From NCBI RefSeq assembly GCF_012927205.1, contig NZ_JABBGC010000004.1:372001-436000 (forward strand): a DNA stretch of 64,000 bases, in the 5' to 3' direction. Positions 31,776 to 41,746 of the stretch are shown here, piece by piece (position 1 is the first letter of the stretch; each line of letters starts with the position of its first letter). A program made the position numbers and the translations under genes. The DNA comes from Chitinophaga fulva. GTDB lineage: Bacteria > Bacteroidota > Bacteroidia > Chitinophagales > Chitinophagaceae. The notes below the pieces were generated by a model. That model searched no databases. It was given only the letters and a program-made list of their open reading frames with translations, and was not told the DNA's origin.

Positions 31776-32147
31776 ATGGCAGACGTAAAAGCATTAGCCG
31801 AACAATTAGTAGGTTTAACTGTTAAGGAAGTACAAGAACTCGCAGACGTACTGAAAAATGAGTACGGCATTGAACCAGCTGCTGCTGCAGTTGTAGTTGC
31901 TGCAGGTGGTGGTGAAGCTGCTGCTGCTGAAGAAAAAACTGCATTCAACGTAGTTCTGAAATCTGCAGGTGCTTCCAAACTGAACGTTGTTAAGGTTGTA
32001 AAAGACCTGACCGGTCTGGGTCTGAAAGAAGCGAAAGAACTGGTTGACGGCGCTCCTAAATCTGTGAAAGAAGGCGTTAGCAAAGCAGAAGCAGAAGATC
32101 TGAAAGCTAAGCTGACTGAAGCAGGTGCTGAAGTTGAAATTCAGTAA
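31776..32147 (+). CDS. rplL: 50S ribosomal protein L7/L12
   Basis: This stalk protein recruits and stimulates translational GTPases. It has 123 residues: an N-terminal dimerisation domain (1-35), an Ala-rich flexible hinge (AAAAVVVAAGGGEAAAAEEK) and the C-terminal GTPase-binding domain with KTAFNVVLKSAGASKLNVVK and GLGLKEAKELVDGAPK. The codons are strongly biased. A partly terminating hairpin follows before rpoB. Confidence 0.98.
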   Translation: MADVKALAEQLVGLTVKEVQELADVLKNEYGIEPAAAAVVVAAGGGEAAAAEEKTAFNVVLKSAGASKLNVVKVVKDLTGLGLKEAKELVDGAPKSVKEGVSKAEAEDLKAKLTEAGAEVEIQ

Positions 32148-32172
32148 TTCTTTGCTTAGTATACATCTTTTA

Positions 32173-32205
32173 AAGGTCAAAAGTGCCCATGGTACTTTTG
32201 GCCTT
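32173..32205 (+). terminator. Probable attenuator hairpin between rplL and rpoB
   Basis: A 15-bp stem (32173-32187 with 32191-32205, two G-T pairs) has a CAT loop. No strong T-tract follows, so it should only reduce read-through from ribosomal genes into rpoB, as the rplL-rpoB attenuator does in other bacteria. Confidence 0.6.
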
Positions 32206-32367
32206 CTTCCCTTTGGGAAAGTGTCTTTTTCAGAGAGTCAAAACGGGGAAATCACCCAAGGTGACTTTGACCATGTGCAGAAGGCATATCTTAAATTAGG
32301 ATGGATATTGGTAAAGAAATCTTAATTTCCCTAATTCTTACAAGTCATATAACTGCTAACTTCGAAT

Positions 32368-35300
32368 ATGTCTCTAAAAAAAGCCCAAACAAGCGAAAGA
32401 GTAAATTTTGGAAAGATCAAACAAGTTACTGAGACACCGGATCTGTTGGCTATCCAAATCCAATCTTTCAAGGATTTCTTCCAATTAGAAACCACACCAG
32501 ACAAACGAAATAACGAAGGCCTTTTTAAAGTATTTAAGGAGAACTTCCCGATTACGGATACCCGCAATATCTTCAATCTGGAGTTCCTTGATTATTTCGT
32601 AGACCCTCCGCGCTATACCATTGAGGAGTGTATTGAACGTGGGCTTACCTACTCTGTACCGTTGAAGGCGAAACTGCGTCTCAGCTGTAATGATGAGGAG
32701 CATGTGGATTTCCAGACAATTGTGCAGGATGTGTTCTTAGGTAACATTCCCTACATGACCCCAAGAGGTACTTTCGTTATTAATGGTGCTGAGCGCGTAG
32801 TTGTTTCCCAACTGCACCGCTCTCCTGGTGTATTCTTTGGTCAATCTGTTCACCCGAACGGAACGAAGATCTACTCTGCAAGGGTGATCCCGTTCAAAGG
32901 GGCCTGGATGGAGTTTGCAACCGACATCAACAACGTGATGTACGCTTACATTGACCGTAAGAAGAAGTTCCCTGTTACCACCCTGCTGCGTGCCATCGGT
33001 TATGAAACCGATAAGGACATCCTGCAGCTGTTTGGTATGGCTGATGAAGTAAAAGCAGACAAAAAAAGTCTTGATAAATATGCCGGCAAAAAGCTGGCTG
33101 CCCGTGTTTTAAGAAGCTGGGTGGAAGACTTTGTGGATGAAGACACCGGTGAAGTGGTAAGTATCGAGCGTAATGAAATTATGCTCGAGCGTGACAGCAT
33201 TCTGGACGAAGCAAACATCGAGACCATCGTAGATATGGGCCTGAAGAGCGTTTTCGTACAGAAAGAAGAGGTGAGCGGCGATTTCTCCATCATCTACAAT
33301 ACATTAAATAAGGATACATCCAACTCCGAGCTGGAAGCCGTTCAGCACATCTACCGCCAACTGCGTGGTGCCGATGCGCCGGATGATGAAACAGCAAGGG
33401 GTATCATCGATAAATTATTCTTCTCCGACAAACGTTATGACCTCGGAGACGTAGGCCGTTACAAAATCAACCGGAAACTGGGTCTGTCTACTCCGCTGGA
33501 CATGAAAGTGCTGACGAAAGACGACATCATTTCCATCATCAAATACCTGGTACAGCTGACCAACGGTAAAGCAGAGATCGACGATATCGATCACCTGAGC
33601 AACCGTCGTGTACGTACCGTGGGTGAGCAGTTGTACGCTCAGTTCGGCGTAGGTCTGGCCCGTATGGCCCGTACCATCCGCGAACGTATGAACGTACGCG
33701 ACAACGAGGTGTTTACACCGGTAGACCTGATCAATGCGAGGACCCTGTCTTCCGTGATCAACTCCTTCTTCGGTACCTCCCAGCTGTCACAGTTCCTCGA
33801 CCAAACCAACCCGCTGTCTGAGATCACGCACAAACGTCGTATCTCCGCCCTCGGTCCCGGTGGTCTGAGCCGTGAAAGAGCAGGCTTTGAGGTGCGTGAC
33901 GTTCACTATAGCCACTATGGCCGTCTGTGTACGATCGAAACACCGGAAGGTCCGAACATCGGTCTGATTTCCACCCTTTGCGTACACGCGAAGGTGAATG
34001 AAATGGGCTTCATCGAAACACCTTACCGTAAAGTAAACGCGGGCAAGGTAGACATGGTGAAAGTAGAGTTCCTGAGCGCTGAAGAAGAAGATACCGTGAA
34101 GATCGCACAGGCTAACGCTCCGCTCGATGACAAAGGCAACTTCCTCAACGATAAAGTAAAATCCCGCGAAACCGGTGACTTCCCGATCCTGGACAAACAG
34201 GAAGTGGAATTCATGGACGTAGCGCCTAACCAGATCGTAGGTCTGAGTGCTTCCCTGATTCCGTTCCTCGAACATGATGACGCCAACCGTGCGTTGATGG
34301 GATCAAACATGCAACGTCAGGCCGTGCCGCTGCTGAATCCGGAAGTGCCCATCGTGGGTACCGGCCTCGAAGCAAAGGCAGCACGCGACTCCCGCCTGCA
34401 AATCACTGCAGAAGGCAAGGGCGTGATCGAATTCGTAGACGCCAAAGAAATCCATGTTCGTTACGAGCGTGACGAGCTGCAGAAACTGGTGAGCTTCGAA
34501 GATGATCTGGTGATCTATAACCTGACCAAATTCGTTAAAACCAACCAGAGCACCTGTATCAACCTCAGACCTTGCGTGAAGAAAGGTCAGCGCGTGGAAA
34601 TCGGAGACTTCCTCACAGAAGGCTACGCTACCCGCGGTGGTGAACTGGCACTGGGCCGTAACATGAAAGTGGCGTTCATGCCATGGAAAGGTTACAACTT
34701 TGAGGATGCGATCGTAATCTCTGAGCGTGTAGCACGTGAAGACCTCTTTACCTCCATCCACATTGACGAATACGAACTGGAAGTACGTGACACCAAACTG
34801 GGTGAAGAAGAACTGACCCCGGATATCCCGAACGTGAGCGAAGAGGCTACCAAAGACCTCGACCAGAACGGTATCATCCGTGTGGGCGCCCACATCAAGG
34901 AAGGTGACATCCTGATCGGTAAAATCACACCGCGTGGTGAATCTGATCCTTCTCCGGAAGAAAAACTCCTCAGAGCGATCTTCGGTGACAAGGCATCTGA
35001 TGCGAAAGACGCTTCCCTGAAAGCACCTCCGTCTACAGAAGGCGTGGTGATTGACAAGAAGCTGTTCAGCCGCGCTAAGAAAGATAAAAACTCCAAGACC
35101 CGTGAAAAAGCGGCGATCGAAAAACTGGAGAAAATACACCAGAAGAATACAGAAGACCTGCTGGAAGTGCTGATGAGCAAACTGCTGGTATTGCTGAAAG
35201 ACAAAACATCTCAGGGCATTACCAACACTTACGGTGAAGTACTGATCTCCAAAGGTTCCAAGTTCTCTCAGAAAAACCTGGTGAATATTGATTTCATGAA

Positions 35301-36177
35301 CGTGAACCCGCTGGGTTGGACTACCGACGAGGTAACCAACGACCAGATCAATACCCTGCTGCACAACTACAACATCAAGTACAACGAAGAGCTGGGCCGT
35401 TACAAACGTGAGAAATTCAACATCTCCATTGGTGACGAACTGCCTGCCGGCGTACTGAAACTGGCGAAGGTATACCTGGCCAGCAAACGTAAGCTGAAAG
35501 TAGGGGATAAGATGGCGGGCCGCCACGGTAACAAGGGTATCGTAGCAAGGATCGTGCGTGATGAAGATATGCCGTTCCTGGCAGATGGTACACCACTGGA
35601 CATCGTACTGAACCCGTTGGGCGTACCTTCCCGTATGAACCTCGGACAGATCTACGAAACCGTACTGGGCTGGGCTGGGCTGAAACTGGGTATGCGTTTC
35701 GCTACTCCGATCTTTGACGGTGCTACTACTGAAGAAATAGCCGGATATATCAACGAAGCAGGCCTGCCAAGCTTTGGCCACACTTACCTGTATGATGGTG
35801 AGACCGGTGACCGTTTCCACCAGAAAGCTACCGTGGGCGTGATCTACATGCTCAAACTGAGCCACATGGTGGACGACAAAATGCACGCCCGTTCTATCGG
35901 ACCGTACAGCCTCATCACGCAACAGCCGCTGGGTGGTAAAGCCCAATTCGGTGGTCAGCGTTTTGGTGAGATGGAGGTGTGGGCACTGGAAGCTTACGGT
36001 GCAGCCAACATTCTGCAGGAACTGCTTACTATCAAATCCGATGATATCGTTGGTCGTGCCAAAGCCTATGAATCCATCGTTAAAGGTGACAACATCCCGA
36101 AAGCCGGTGTGCCTGAATCCTTCAACGTATTGATCCATGAATTGCGTGGTCTGGGTCTTGATCTGAAATTTGACTAA
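32368..36177 (+). CDS. rpoB: RNA polymerase beta subunit
   Basis: This 1269-residue subunit of core RNA polymerase forms the lobe, fork and much of the active-site cleft. The rifampicin pocket is visible as FFGTSQLSQFLDQTNPL followed by ITHKRRISALGPGGLSRERAG and keeps the aspartate, histidine and serine that are changed in most resistant mutants. The conserved KMAGRHGNKG motif is near residue 1048. Bacteroidota-type insertions explain the length. The start is the only ATG giving the expected N-terminus. rpoC follows after a 120-bp spacer with palindromic sequence. Confidence 0.99.
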   Translation: MSLKKAQTSERVNFGKIKQVTETPDLLAIQIQSFKDFFQLETTPDKRNNEGLFKVFKENFPITDTRNIFNLEFLDYFVDPPRYTIEECIERGLTYSVPLKAKLRLSCNDEEHVDFQTIVQDVFLGNIPYMTPRGTFVINGAERVVVSQLHRSPGVFFGQSVHPNGTKIYSARVIPFKGAWMEFATDINNVMYAYIDRKKKFPVTTLLRAIGYETDKDILQLFGMADEVKADKKSLDKYAGKKLAARVLRSWVEDFVDEDTGEVVSIERNEIMLERDSILDEANIETIVDMGLKSVFVQKEEVSGDFSIIYNTLNKDTSNSELEAVQHIYRQLRGADAPDDETARGIIDKLFFSDKRYDLGDVGRYKINRKLGLSTPLDMKVLTKDDIISIIKYLVQLTNGKAEIDDIDHLSNRRVRTVGEQLYAQFGVGLARMARTIRERMNVRDNEVFTPVDLINARTLSSVINSFFGTSQLSQFLDQTNPLSEITHKRRISALGPGGLSRERAGFEVRDVHYSHYGRLCTIETPEGPNIGLISTLCVHAKVNEMGFIETPYRKVNAGKVDMVKVEFLSAEEEDTVKIAQANAPLDDKGNFLNDKVKSRETGDFPILDKQEVEFMDVAPNQIVGLSASLIPFLEHDDANRALMGSNMQRQAVPLLNPEVPIVGTGLEAKAARDSRLQITAEGKGVIEFVDAKEIHVRYERDELQKLVSFEDDLVIYNLTKFVKTNQSTCINLRPCVKKGQRVEIGDFLTEGYATRGGELALGRNMKVAFMPWKGYNFEDAIVISERVAREDLFTSIHIDEYELEVRDTKLGEEELTPDIPNVSEEATKDLDQNGIIRVGAHIKEGDILIGKITPRGESDPSPEEKLLRAIFGDKASDAKDASLKAPPSTEGVVIDKKLFSRAKKDKNSKTREKAAIEKLEKIHQKNTEDLLEVLMSKLLVLLKDKTSQGITNTYGEVLISKGSKFSQKNLVNIDFMNVNPLGWTTDEVTNDQINTLLHNYNIKYNEELGRYKREKFNISIGDELPAGVLKLAKVYLASKRKLKVGDKMAGRHGNKGIVARIVRDEDMPFLADGTPLDIVLNPLGVPSRMNLGQIYETVLGWAGLKLGMRFATPIFDGATTEEIAGYINEAGLPSFGHTYLYDGETGDRFHQKATVGVIYMLKLSHMVDDKMHARSIGPYSLITQQPLGGKAQFGGQRFGEMEVWALEAYGAANILQELLTIKSDDIVGRAKAYESIVKGDNIPKAGVPESFNVLIHELRGLGLDLKFD

Positions 36178-36178
36178 G

Positions 36179-36289
36179 AGCTTTTAGCTACCAGCCATTA
36201 GCCCCGGGCTAATGGCTGATAGCTTGGATATTTCGCAGGAATAAAATTTTTGTCGCTGGCTTAACACCAACGGCTAACAGCTAAAAGCT
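36179..36289 (+). repeat. Nested palindromic spacer between rpoB and rpoC
   Basis: The outer 11-bp arms AGCTTTTAGCT (36179-36189) and AGCTAAAAGCT (36279-36289) enclose an inner hairpin from AGCCATTAGCC (36193-36203) and its complement. The right outer arm ends 8 bp before the rpoC ATG. The inner core is shared with the tuf-tRNA-Trp spacer. Confidence 0.65.
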
Positions 36290-36297
36290 AATAACAG

Positions 36298-39200
36298 ATG
36301 GCTATCAAAAAAGAAAATCGTCCTAAATCAAATTTTAACAGCATCACCATTAGTCTGGCTTCTCCTGATGTAATTCTGGAGCGTTCATACGGTGAGGTGC
36401 TGAAACCTGAAACCATCAACTACCGTACTTACAAGCCGGAACGTGATGGTTTGTTCTGCGAAAGAATATTCGGGCCTGTAAAGGACTACGAATGCTATTG
36501 CGGAAAATATAAGCGTATCCGTTATAAAGGTATCGTATGTGACCGCTGTGGTGTGGAAGTAACGGAGAAAAAAGTACGTCGCGAAAGAATGGGCCACATC
36601 CGTCTGGTAGTGCCTGTTGTACATATATGGTATTTCAAATCCCTCCCTAACAAGATCGGTTACCTGCTGGGAATGTCTTCCAAAAAGCTGGAAACCATCG
36701 TTTACTACGAAAGATACGTAGTAATCCAGGCGGGTGCGAAACAGGAAAAAGGCATGAACTATGGTGACCTGCTCACTGAAGAAGAATACCTCGACATCCT
36801 GGATACCCTGCCAAAAGACAATCAGCTGTTGCCGGATGAAGATCCCAACAAGTTCATTGCCAAAATGGGTGCTGAAGCGGTGGAAATGATGCTGGCCCGT
36901 ATTGATCTGGACAGCCTTTCTTACCAGCTGCGTAACCAGGCTGCTACTGAAACGTCCCAGCAACGTAAAGCGGAAGCGCTGAAACGTCTGAGCGTAGTGG
37001 AAGCTTTCCGTGAAGCCAATACCCGCGTAGAAAACCGTCCTGAATGGATGGTCATGCAATATATCCCTGTAGTACCGCCTGAACTGCGTCCGTTAGTGCC
37101 GCTGGATGGTGGCCGTTTTGCGTCTTCTGACCTGAACGATCTGTACCGCAGGGTGATCATTCGTAACAACCGTCTGAAACGTCTGATCGAAATTAAAGCA
37201 CCGGAAGTGATCCTGCGTAACGAAAAACGTATGCTGCAGGAAGCGGTGGATTCCCTGTTCGACAACTCCCGTAAATCCAATGCGGTGAAAGCGGAAGGTG
37301 GTCGTGCACTGAAATCCCTCTCCGACGTGCTGAAAGGTAAACAAGGCCGTTTCCGTCAGAACCTCCTCGGTAAACGTGTGGACTACTCCGGTCGTTCCGT
37401 TATCGTGGTAGGCCCTGAACTGAAACTGCATGAGTGCGGTCTGCCGAAAGATATGGCTGCCGAGCTGTTCAAACCGTTTATCATCCGTAAGCTGATAGAA
37501 AGAGGCATCGTGAAAACCGTGAAATCAGCGAAAAAGCTGGTTGACCGGAAAGAAGCGGTGGTTTGGGACATCCTGGAAAACGTGCTGAAAGGTCACCCGG
37601 TATTGTTAAACCGTGCTCCGACCCTGCACCGTCTGTCTATTCAGGCGTTCCAGCCTAAACTGGTGGAAGGTAAAGCGATCCAGTTGCACCCGCTCGTGTG
37701 TTCTGCGTTCAACGCCGACTTCGATGGTGACCAGATGGCGGTACACGTGCCGTTGAGCAACGCTGCTATTCTGGAAGCCCAACTGCTGATGCTGTCTTCC
37801 CACAACATCCTCAACCCGCAAAACGGTACGCCGATCACCCTGCCTTCTCAGGACATGGTTCTCGGTCTGTATTACATCACCAAGGGTAAGAAAACTATGG
37901 GCGATGTAGTGGTAAGAGGTGAAGGCAAAGCGTTCTACTCTGCTGAAGAGGTGATCATTGCACTGAACGAAGACAGAATTGACCTGCACGCTCACATCCG
38001 TGTAAAAACAACTGTGAGAACTGCTGAAGGCAACCTGGAAAACAAACTCATAGAAACTACCGTAGGCCGCGTACTGTTCAACCAGTTCGTACCGAAGGAA
38101 GCAGGTTATGTAAATGCCCTTCTGACGAAGAAATCACTGCGTGAAATCATCGGTGATATCATCAAATACACAGATATTCCAAAAACTGCCAAATTCCTGG
38201 ACGACATCAAACAATTAGGTTTCCGCATGGCGTTCCGCGGTGGTCTGTCATTTAACATCAATGACTTGATCATTCCGGAAGTTAAGCAGGAAATGATTGA
38301 TGCTGCTGCCGGTGAGGTGGATGAAGTTTGGGACAACTATAACATGGGTCTGATCACCAACAACGAACGTTACAACCAGATTATCGATATCTGGTCCCGC
38401 GTGGATACGAAGGTGACTGAAACCCTGATCCGTGAGCTGGCAACAGACAAACAGGGCTTCAACTCTGTGTACATGATGCTTGATTCCGGTGCGCGTGGTT
38501 CCAAACAGCAGATCAAACAGCTGGCTGGTATCAGGGGTCTGATGGCCAAGCCGCGTAAGAGTGGTTCTACCGGTTCAGAGATCATCGAAAACCCGGTATT
38601 GTCCAACTTTAAGGATGGTCTTAACGTATTGGAATACTTCATCTCTACCCACGGTGCCCGTAAGGGTCTTGCGGATACGGCGTTGAAAACGGCGGATGCG
38701 GGTTACCTGACCCGTCGTCTGGTGGACGTTGCGCAGGACGTGGTGATCAATGAAGAGGATTGCGGCACCCTGCGTGGTATTGCAACTTCAGCGTTGAAAG
38801 ACAACGAAGAGGTGATCGAAACACTGTACGACCGTATCCTTGGCCGTACTTCCCTGCACGACGTGTTTGAGCCTCATACCGAGGAGCTGCTGGTGTCTGC
38901 TGGTGAACAAATCACCGAGGATATTGCCCATAAAATTGAATCCAGCGCGATCGAAACTGTAGAGATCCGTTCCGTACTGACTTGCGAAAGCCGTCGTGGC
39001 GTATGCGTAAGATGTTATGGTAAGAACCTCGCTACCGGTTACACTGCACAGCGTGGTGATGCTGTAGGTATCATCGCTGCACAGTCCATCGGTGAGCCTG
39101 GTACACAGTTGACACTGCGTACGTTCCACGTGGGTGGTGTTGCGGGTTCCACTTCCGTTGAATCCGGCCTACTGGCTAAATTTGACGGTACTATCCAGTT

Positions 39201-40593
39201 CGATGGCTTACGTACTACCACCTACGAAAACAACGAAGGTGAGAAAGTACAGGTGGTTATCGGCCGTACCGGTGAGTTGCGTATCATGGACGTGAAAAAT
39301 GACCGTCTGCTGGTAACCAACAACATTCCTTACGGTTCTACCCTGCTGGTGAAAGACGGACAGAAAGTGGCGAAAGGTGACCAGATTTGTACCTGGGATC
39401 CGTTCAACGCCGTTATCGTGTCTGAAATACCGGGTAACATTCGTTTCGACAGCATCATTGAAGGTATCACCTTCCGTGAAGAAGCGGACGAACAAACCGG
39501 TCACCGTGAGAAAGTGGTTATCGAGACCAAAGACAAAAACAAGATCCCGTCTATTTATGTAGATGGTAATAAAGAGGTGAAATCCTACAACCTGCCGGTA
39601 GGTTCCCACATTGTGATCTCTGAAGGTGATCATGTGAGAGCTGGTCAGGTAATCGTAAAAATACCGCGTATTATCGGTAAACTGCGAGACATCACCGGTG
39701 GTCTGCCACGTGTAACTGAGCTGTTTGAAGCACGTAACCCGAGCAACCCTGCCATCGTTTCTGAAATCGACGGTGTGGTAGCCTTTGGTAACATCAAACG
39801 TGGTAACCGTGAGATCATCATCGAAAGCCGTGAAGGTCAGATCAAGAAATACCTCGTGCCTTTGACCCGTCACATCCTGGTACAGGACGGTGACTTCGTG
39901 AAGGCCGGTACTTCCCTGTCTGACGGTTCTACTACTCCTGCAGACATCCTGGCTATTAAAGGTCCGTTTGCCGTACAGGAATACCTGGTAAATGAAATCC
40001 AGGAAGTATACCGTTTACAGGGTGTAAAGATCAACGACAAACACATCGAGGTGATTGTTCGTCAGATGATGCGCAAAGTAAACATCGAAGATCCTGGAGA
40101 TACCCGCTTCCTCGAAGGCGATACCGAAGACAGGTTCGACTTCTTCGAAGAGAACGATATGATCTTTGATAAGAAAGTGGTAACCGAAGCTGGTGAATCC
40201 GCTGTACTGAAAGCTGGTCAGATCGTGACCCTGCGTCAGGTACGTGAAGAAAACTCCCTGCTGCGCCGCGCCGACAAGAAACTGGTAGAATTCCGTGATG
40301 CACAACCGGCTACATCCAGCCCGCTGCTCCAGGGTATTACCAAAGCGTCTCTCGGTACTCGTAGCTGGATTTCCGCTGCGTCCTTCCAGGAAACTACGAA
40401 AGTACTGTCTCAGGCAGCGATCAACGGTAAGATCGACGATATGACCGGTCTGAAAGAAAATATCGTTACTGGTCACCTGATCCCTGCTGGTACAGGTCTG
40501 CGTGAATTTGAAAACATGATCGTAGGTTCCAAAGAAGAATACGACATCCTGGCATCTTCCAAAGAAGTGTTCCAGTTTGACGAAGAAGAATAA
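36298..40593 (+). CDS. rpoC: RNA polymerase beta' subunit
   Basis: This 1431-residue subunit carries the catalytic magnesium. The invariant NADFDGDQMA lies near residues 470-480. The N-terminal zinc-binding region has cysteines in YECYCGKYKRIRYKG and CDRCGVEV, and the second zinc site is CESRRGVCVRCYG. The trigger-loop region (GEPGTQLTLRTFHVGG) is intact. The ATG at 36298 gives the expected KENRPKSNFN N-terminus. A very strong terminator 70 bp downstream closes the operon. Confidence 0.99.
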   Translation: MAIKKENRPKSNFNSITISLASPDVILERSYGEVLKPETINYRTYKPERDGLFCERIFGPVKDYECYCGKYKRIRYKGIVCDRCGVEVTEKKVRRERMGHIRLVVPVVHIWYFKSLPNKIGYLLGMSSKKLETIVYYERYVVIQAGAKQEKGMNYGDLLTEEEYLDILDTLPKDNQLLPDEDPNKFIAKMGAEAVEMMLARIDLDSLSYQLRNQAATETSQQRKAEALKRLSVVEAFREANTRVENRPEWMVMQYIPVVPPELRPLVPLDGGRFASSDLNDLYRRVIIRNNRLKRLIEIKAPEVILRNEKRMLQEAVDSLFDNSRKSNAVKAEGGRALKSLSDVLKGKQGRFRQNLLGKRVDYSGRSVIVVGPELKLHECGLPKDMAAELFKPFIIRKLIERGIVKTVKSAKKLVDRKEAVVWDILENVLKGHPVLLNRAPTLHRLSIQAFQPKLVEGKAIQLHPLVCSAFNADFDGDQMAVHVPLSNAAILEAQLLMLSSHNILNPQNGTPITLPSQDMVLGLYYITKGKKTMGDVVVRGEGKAFYSAEEVIIALNEDRIDLHAHIRVKTTVRTAEGNLENKLIETTVGRVLFNQFVPKEAGYVNALLTKKSLREIIGDIIKYTDIPKTAKFLDDIKQLGFRMAFRGGLSFNINDLIIPEVKQEMIDAAAGEVDEVWDNYNMGLITNNERYNQIIDIWSRVDTKVTETLIRELATDKQGFNSVYMMLDSGARGSKQQIKQLAGIRGLMAKPRKSGSTGSEIIENPVLSNFKDGLNVLEYFISTHGARKGLADTALKTADAGYLTRRLVDVAQDVVINEEDCGTLRGIATSALKDNEEVIETLYDRILGRTSLHDVFEPHTEELLVSAGEQITEDIAHKIESSAIETVEIRSVLTCESRRGVCVRCYGKNLATGYTAQRGDAVGIIAAQSIGEPGTQLTLRTFHVGGVAGSTSVESGLLAKFDGTIQFDGLRTTTYENNEGEKVQVVIGRTGELRIMDVKNDRLLVTNNIPYGSTLLVKDGQKVAKGDQICTWDPFNAVIVSEIPGNIRFDSIIEGITFREEADEQTGHREKVVIETKDKNKIPSIYVDGNKEVKSYNLPVGSHIVISEGDHVRAGQVIVKIPRIIGKLRDITGGLPRVTELFEARNPSNPAIVSEIDGVVAFGNIKRGNREIIIESREGQIKKYLVPLTRHILVQDGDFVKAGTSLSDGSTTPADILAIKGPFAVQEYLVNEIQEVYRLQGVKINDKHIEVIVRQMMRKVNIEDPGDTRFLEGDTEDRFDFFEENDMIFDKKVVTEAGESAVLKAGQIVTLRQVREENSLLRRADKKLVEFRDAQPATSSPLLQGITKASLGTRSWISAASFQETTKVLSQAAINGKIDDMTGLKENIVTGHLIPAGTGLREFENMIVGSKEEYDILASSKEVFQFDEEE

Positions 40594-40662
40594 CTGTGAT
40601 GGTCATGATTACTGCTGATTCGCCTGATTTGCGAAGACCGGTAATACCTGATCAGCGTAAAT

Positions 40663-40713
40663 AAAAGAGGAAACCCTCATTGATGAAAATCGATGAGGGT
40701 TTCCTCTTTTTTA
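40663..40713 (+). terminator. Operon terminator after rpoC
   Basis: An 18-bp perfect stem (40663-40680 with 40693-40710) has a 12-nt loop that can itself pair (GAT/ATC) and is followed by TT. Confidence 0.93.
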
Positions 40714-40736
40714 TCTTTGATCGGGCCGGAGAAATG

Positions 40737-40848
40737 AGTCAGGATAAGATGCAAACGGTAAAATGCAAACGGTAAAATACATCTGGCAAACCAAATCGTG
40801 TAGCATACACAAGGTAAAATGTATGTGGTAAAATGCATCAGGGGAATC
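40737..40848. repeat. Imperfect 14-bp tandem repeat, eight units
   Basis: The segment divides without gaps into eight 14-mers. Units 2 and 3 (40751-40764, 40765-40778) are identical, GCAAACGGTAAAAT. Units 6 and 7 keep GGTAAAAT; units 1, 4, 5 and 8 are more diverged. It lies between the rpoC terminator and the DUF4397 gene. Confidence 0.8.
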
Positions 40849-40918
40849 AGCAGTAATCATGGCCATCACAGTTCTTTTTAGTACTTTACATCCGGTTTTA
40901 AAAACGATCCGGAAATTC

Positions 40919-41608
40919 ATGAAAAAACTGCTTATTGTAGTATTGGGATGGCTGATAGTGATGACGGCTTGTAAGAAAAATAGTGATTCTGCCATTCCTG
41001 TGACCTCTTCCAGCTTTATGTTTTTTAATGGTGTCCCGGATAAAGCCTATGATATCTGGCTGGACACCACACAAGTAGCTACAGCGGTTACTTTCGGAAA
41101 GAACTCTCCCTACCGGTCCATGCGGGCGCAATTGTATACCATGTACATGGTGGACACGAGTGCCCCGGGTAATAAAAGGCGGATCGGGCAAATCAATCTG
41201 CGTAATAATCGTTTTTTCTCGGCCTATCTGGGGTATGACTCTGCCAACAAGATACTTGTATTCAATACCCTGGAAGATGACCTGACCGCTCCGAAGCCAG
41301 ACAGTATGAAACTCCGGATAATAAGCCTCAGCTATGCTTTCAAGTCTAATGGACAGGCTGTGGGTATGGACCTGTTTTCCCAGAACAACAAGATCTTCAG
41401 GGGGATTGGATTTACGCAGTTCACCCCGTATGTCACGCTGTTCGGGGACAGCATCTATCATTTTAATTTCCGGCGTACCGACGACACTACCATTATTCCC
41501 CACAGGTCTGATTTTGTGGCACGGCCCGGGAAGATCTATACCATGGTGACTGTTGGAAATTTGCTGGATTCGGCCACATTCAAGACTTTCACGATCACCC
41601 ATAATTAA
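40919..41608 (+). CDS. DUF4397-type lipoprotein
   Basis: This is a 229-residue exported lipoprotein. The signal peptide LLIVVLGWLIVMTAC places the lipidated cysteine at residue 18, followed by KKNSDS. The body is predicted beta-rich and begins with SSFMFFNGVPDKAYDIWLD, the opening of DUF4397 (a beta-sandwich of unknown role that often decorates the cell surface). The frame is open 20 codons further upstream, but the ATG at 40919 starts the signal peptide. It is a single gene after the tandem repeat; function is unknown. Confidence 0.75.
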   Translation: MKKLLIVVLGWLIVMTACKKNSDSAIPVTSSSFMFFNGVPDKAYDIWLDTTQVATAVTFGKNSPYRSMRAQLYTMYMVDTSAPGNKRRIGQINLRNNRFFSAYLGYDSANKILVFNTLEDDLTAPKPDSMKLRIISLSYAFKSNGQAVGMDLFSQNNKIFRGIGFTQFTPYVTLFGDSIYHFNFRRTDDTTIIPHRSDFVARPGKIYTMVTVGNLLDSATFKTFTITHN

Positions 41609-41665
41609 CACGAAAGGGTTGTAACGCAATGGGCTGTAGCAAAAAGCTTCGTTAAAAATGGGAAT

Positions 41666-41700
41666 CCGGATTTGAAAATCCGGTAAAAGCTTTATTTTAG
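41666..41700 (+). promoter_or_regulatory. Probable promoter of the Skp-like gene, overlapped by a palindrome
   Basis: TTTG (41671-41674), 18 bp, TATTTTAG (41693-41700) approximates the promoter. An 8-bp palindrome CCGGATTT-GA-AAATCCGG (41666-41683) covers the -33 element. Confidence 0.4.
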
Positions 41701-41746
41701 CCCTTCAATTTTAAAACCTTAAAAGGAGTTAAATCTACCTATCAAC

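Noticed and set aside
34303..36138. 611-codon open frame on the strand opposite rpoB
   Set aside because: It is a shadow frame produced by the strong codon bias of rpoB. The peptide is rich in His, Phe and Gln, with no domain, and rpoB is unquestionable.
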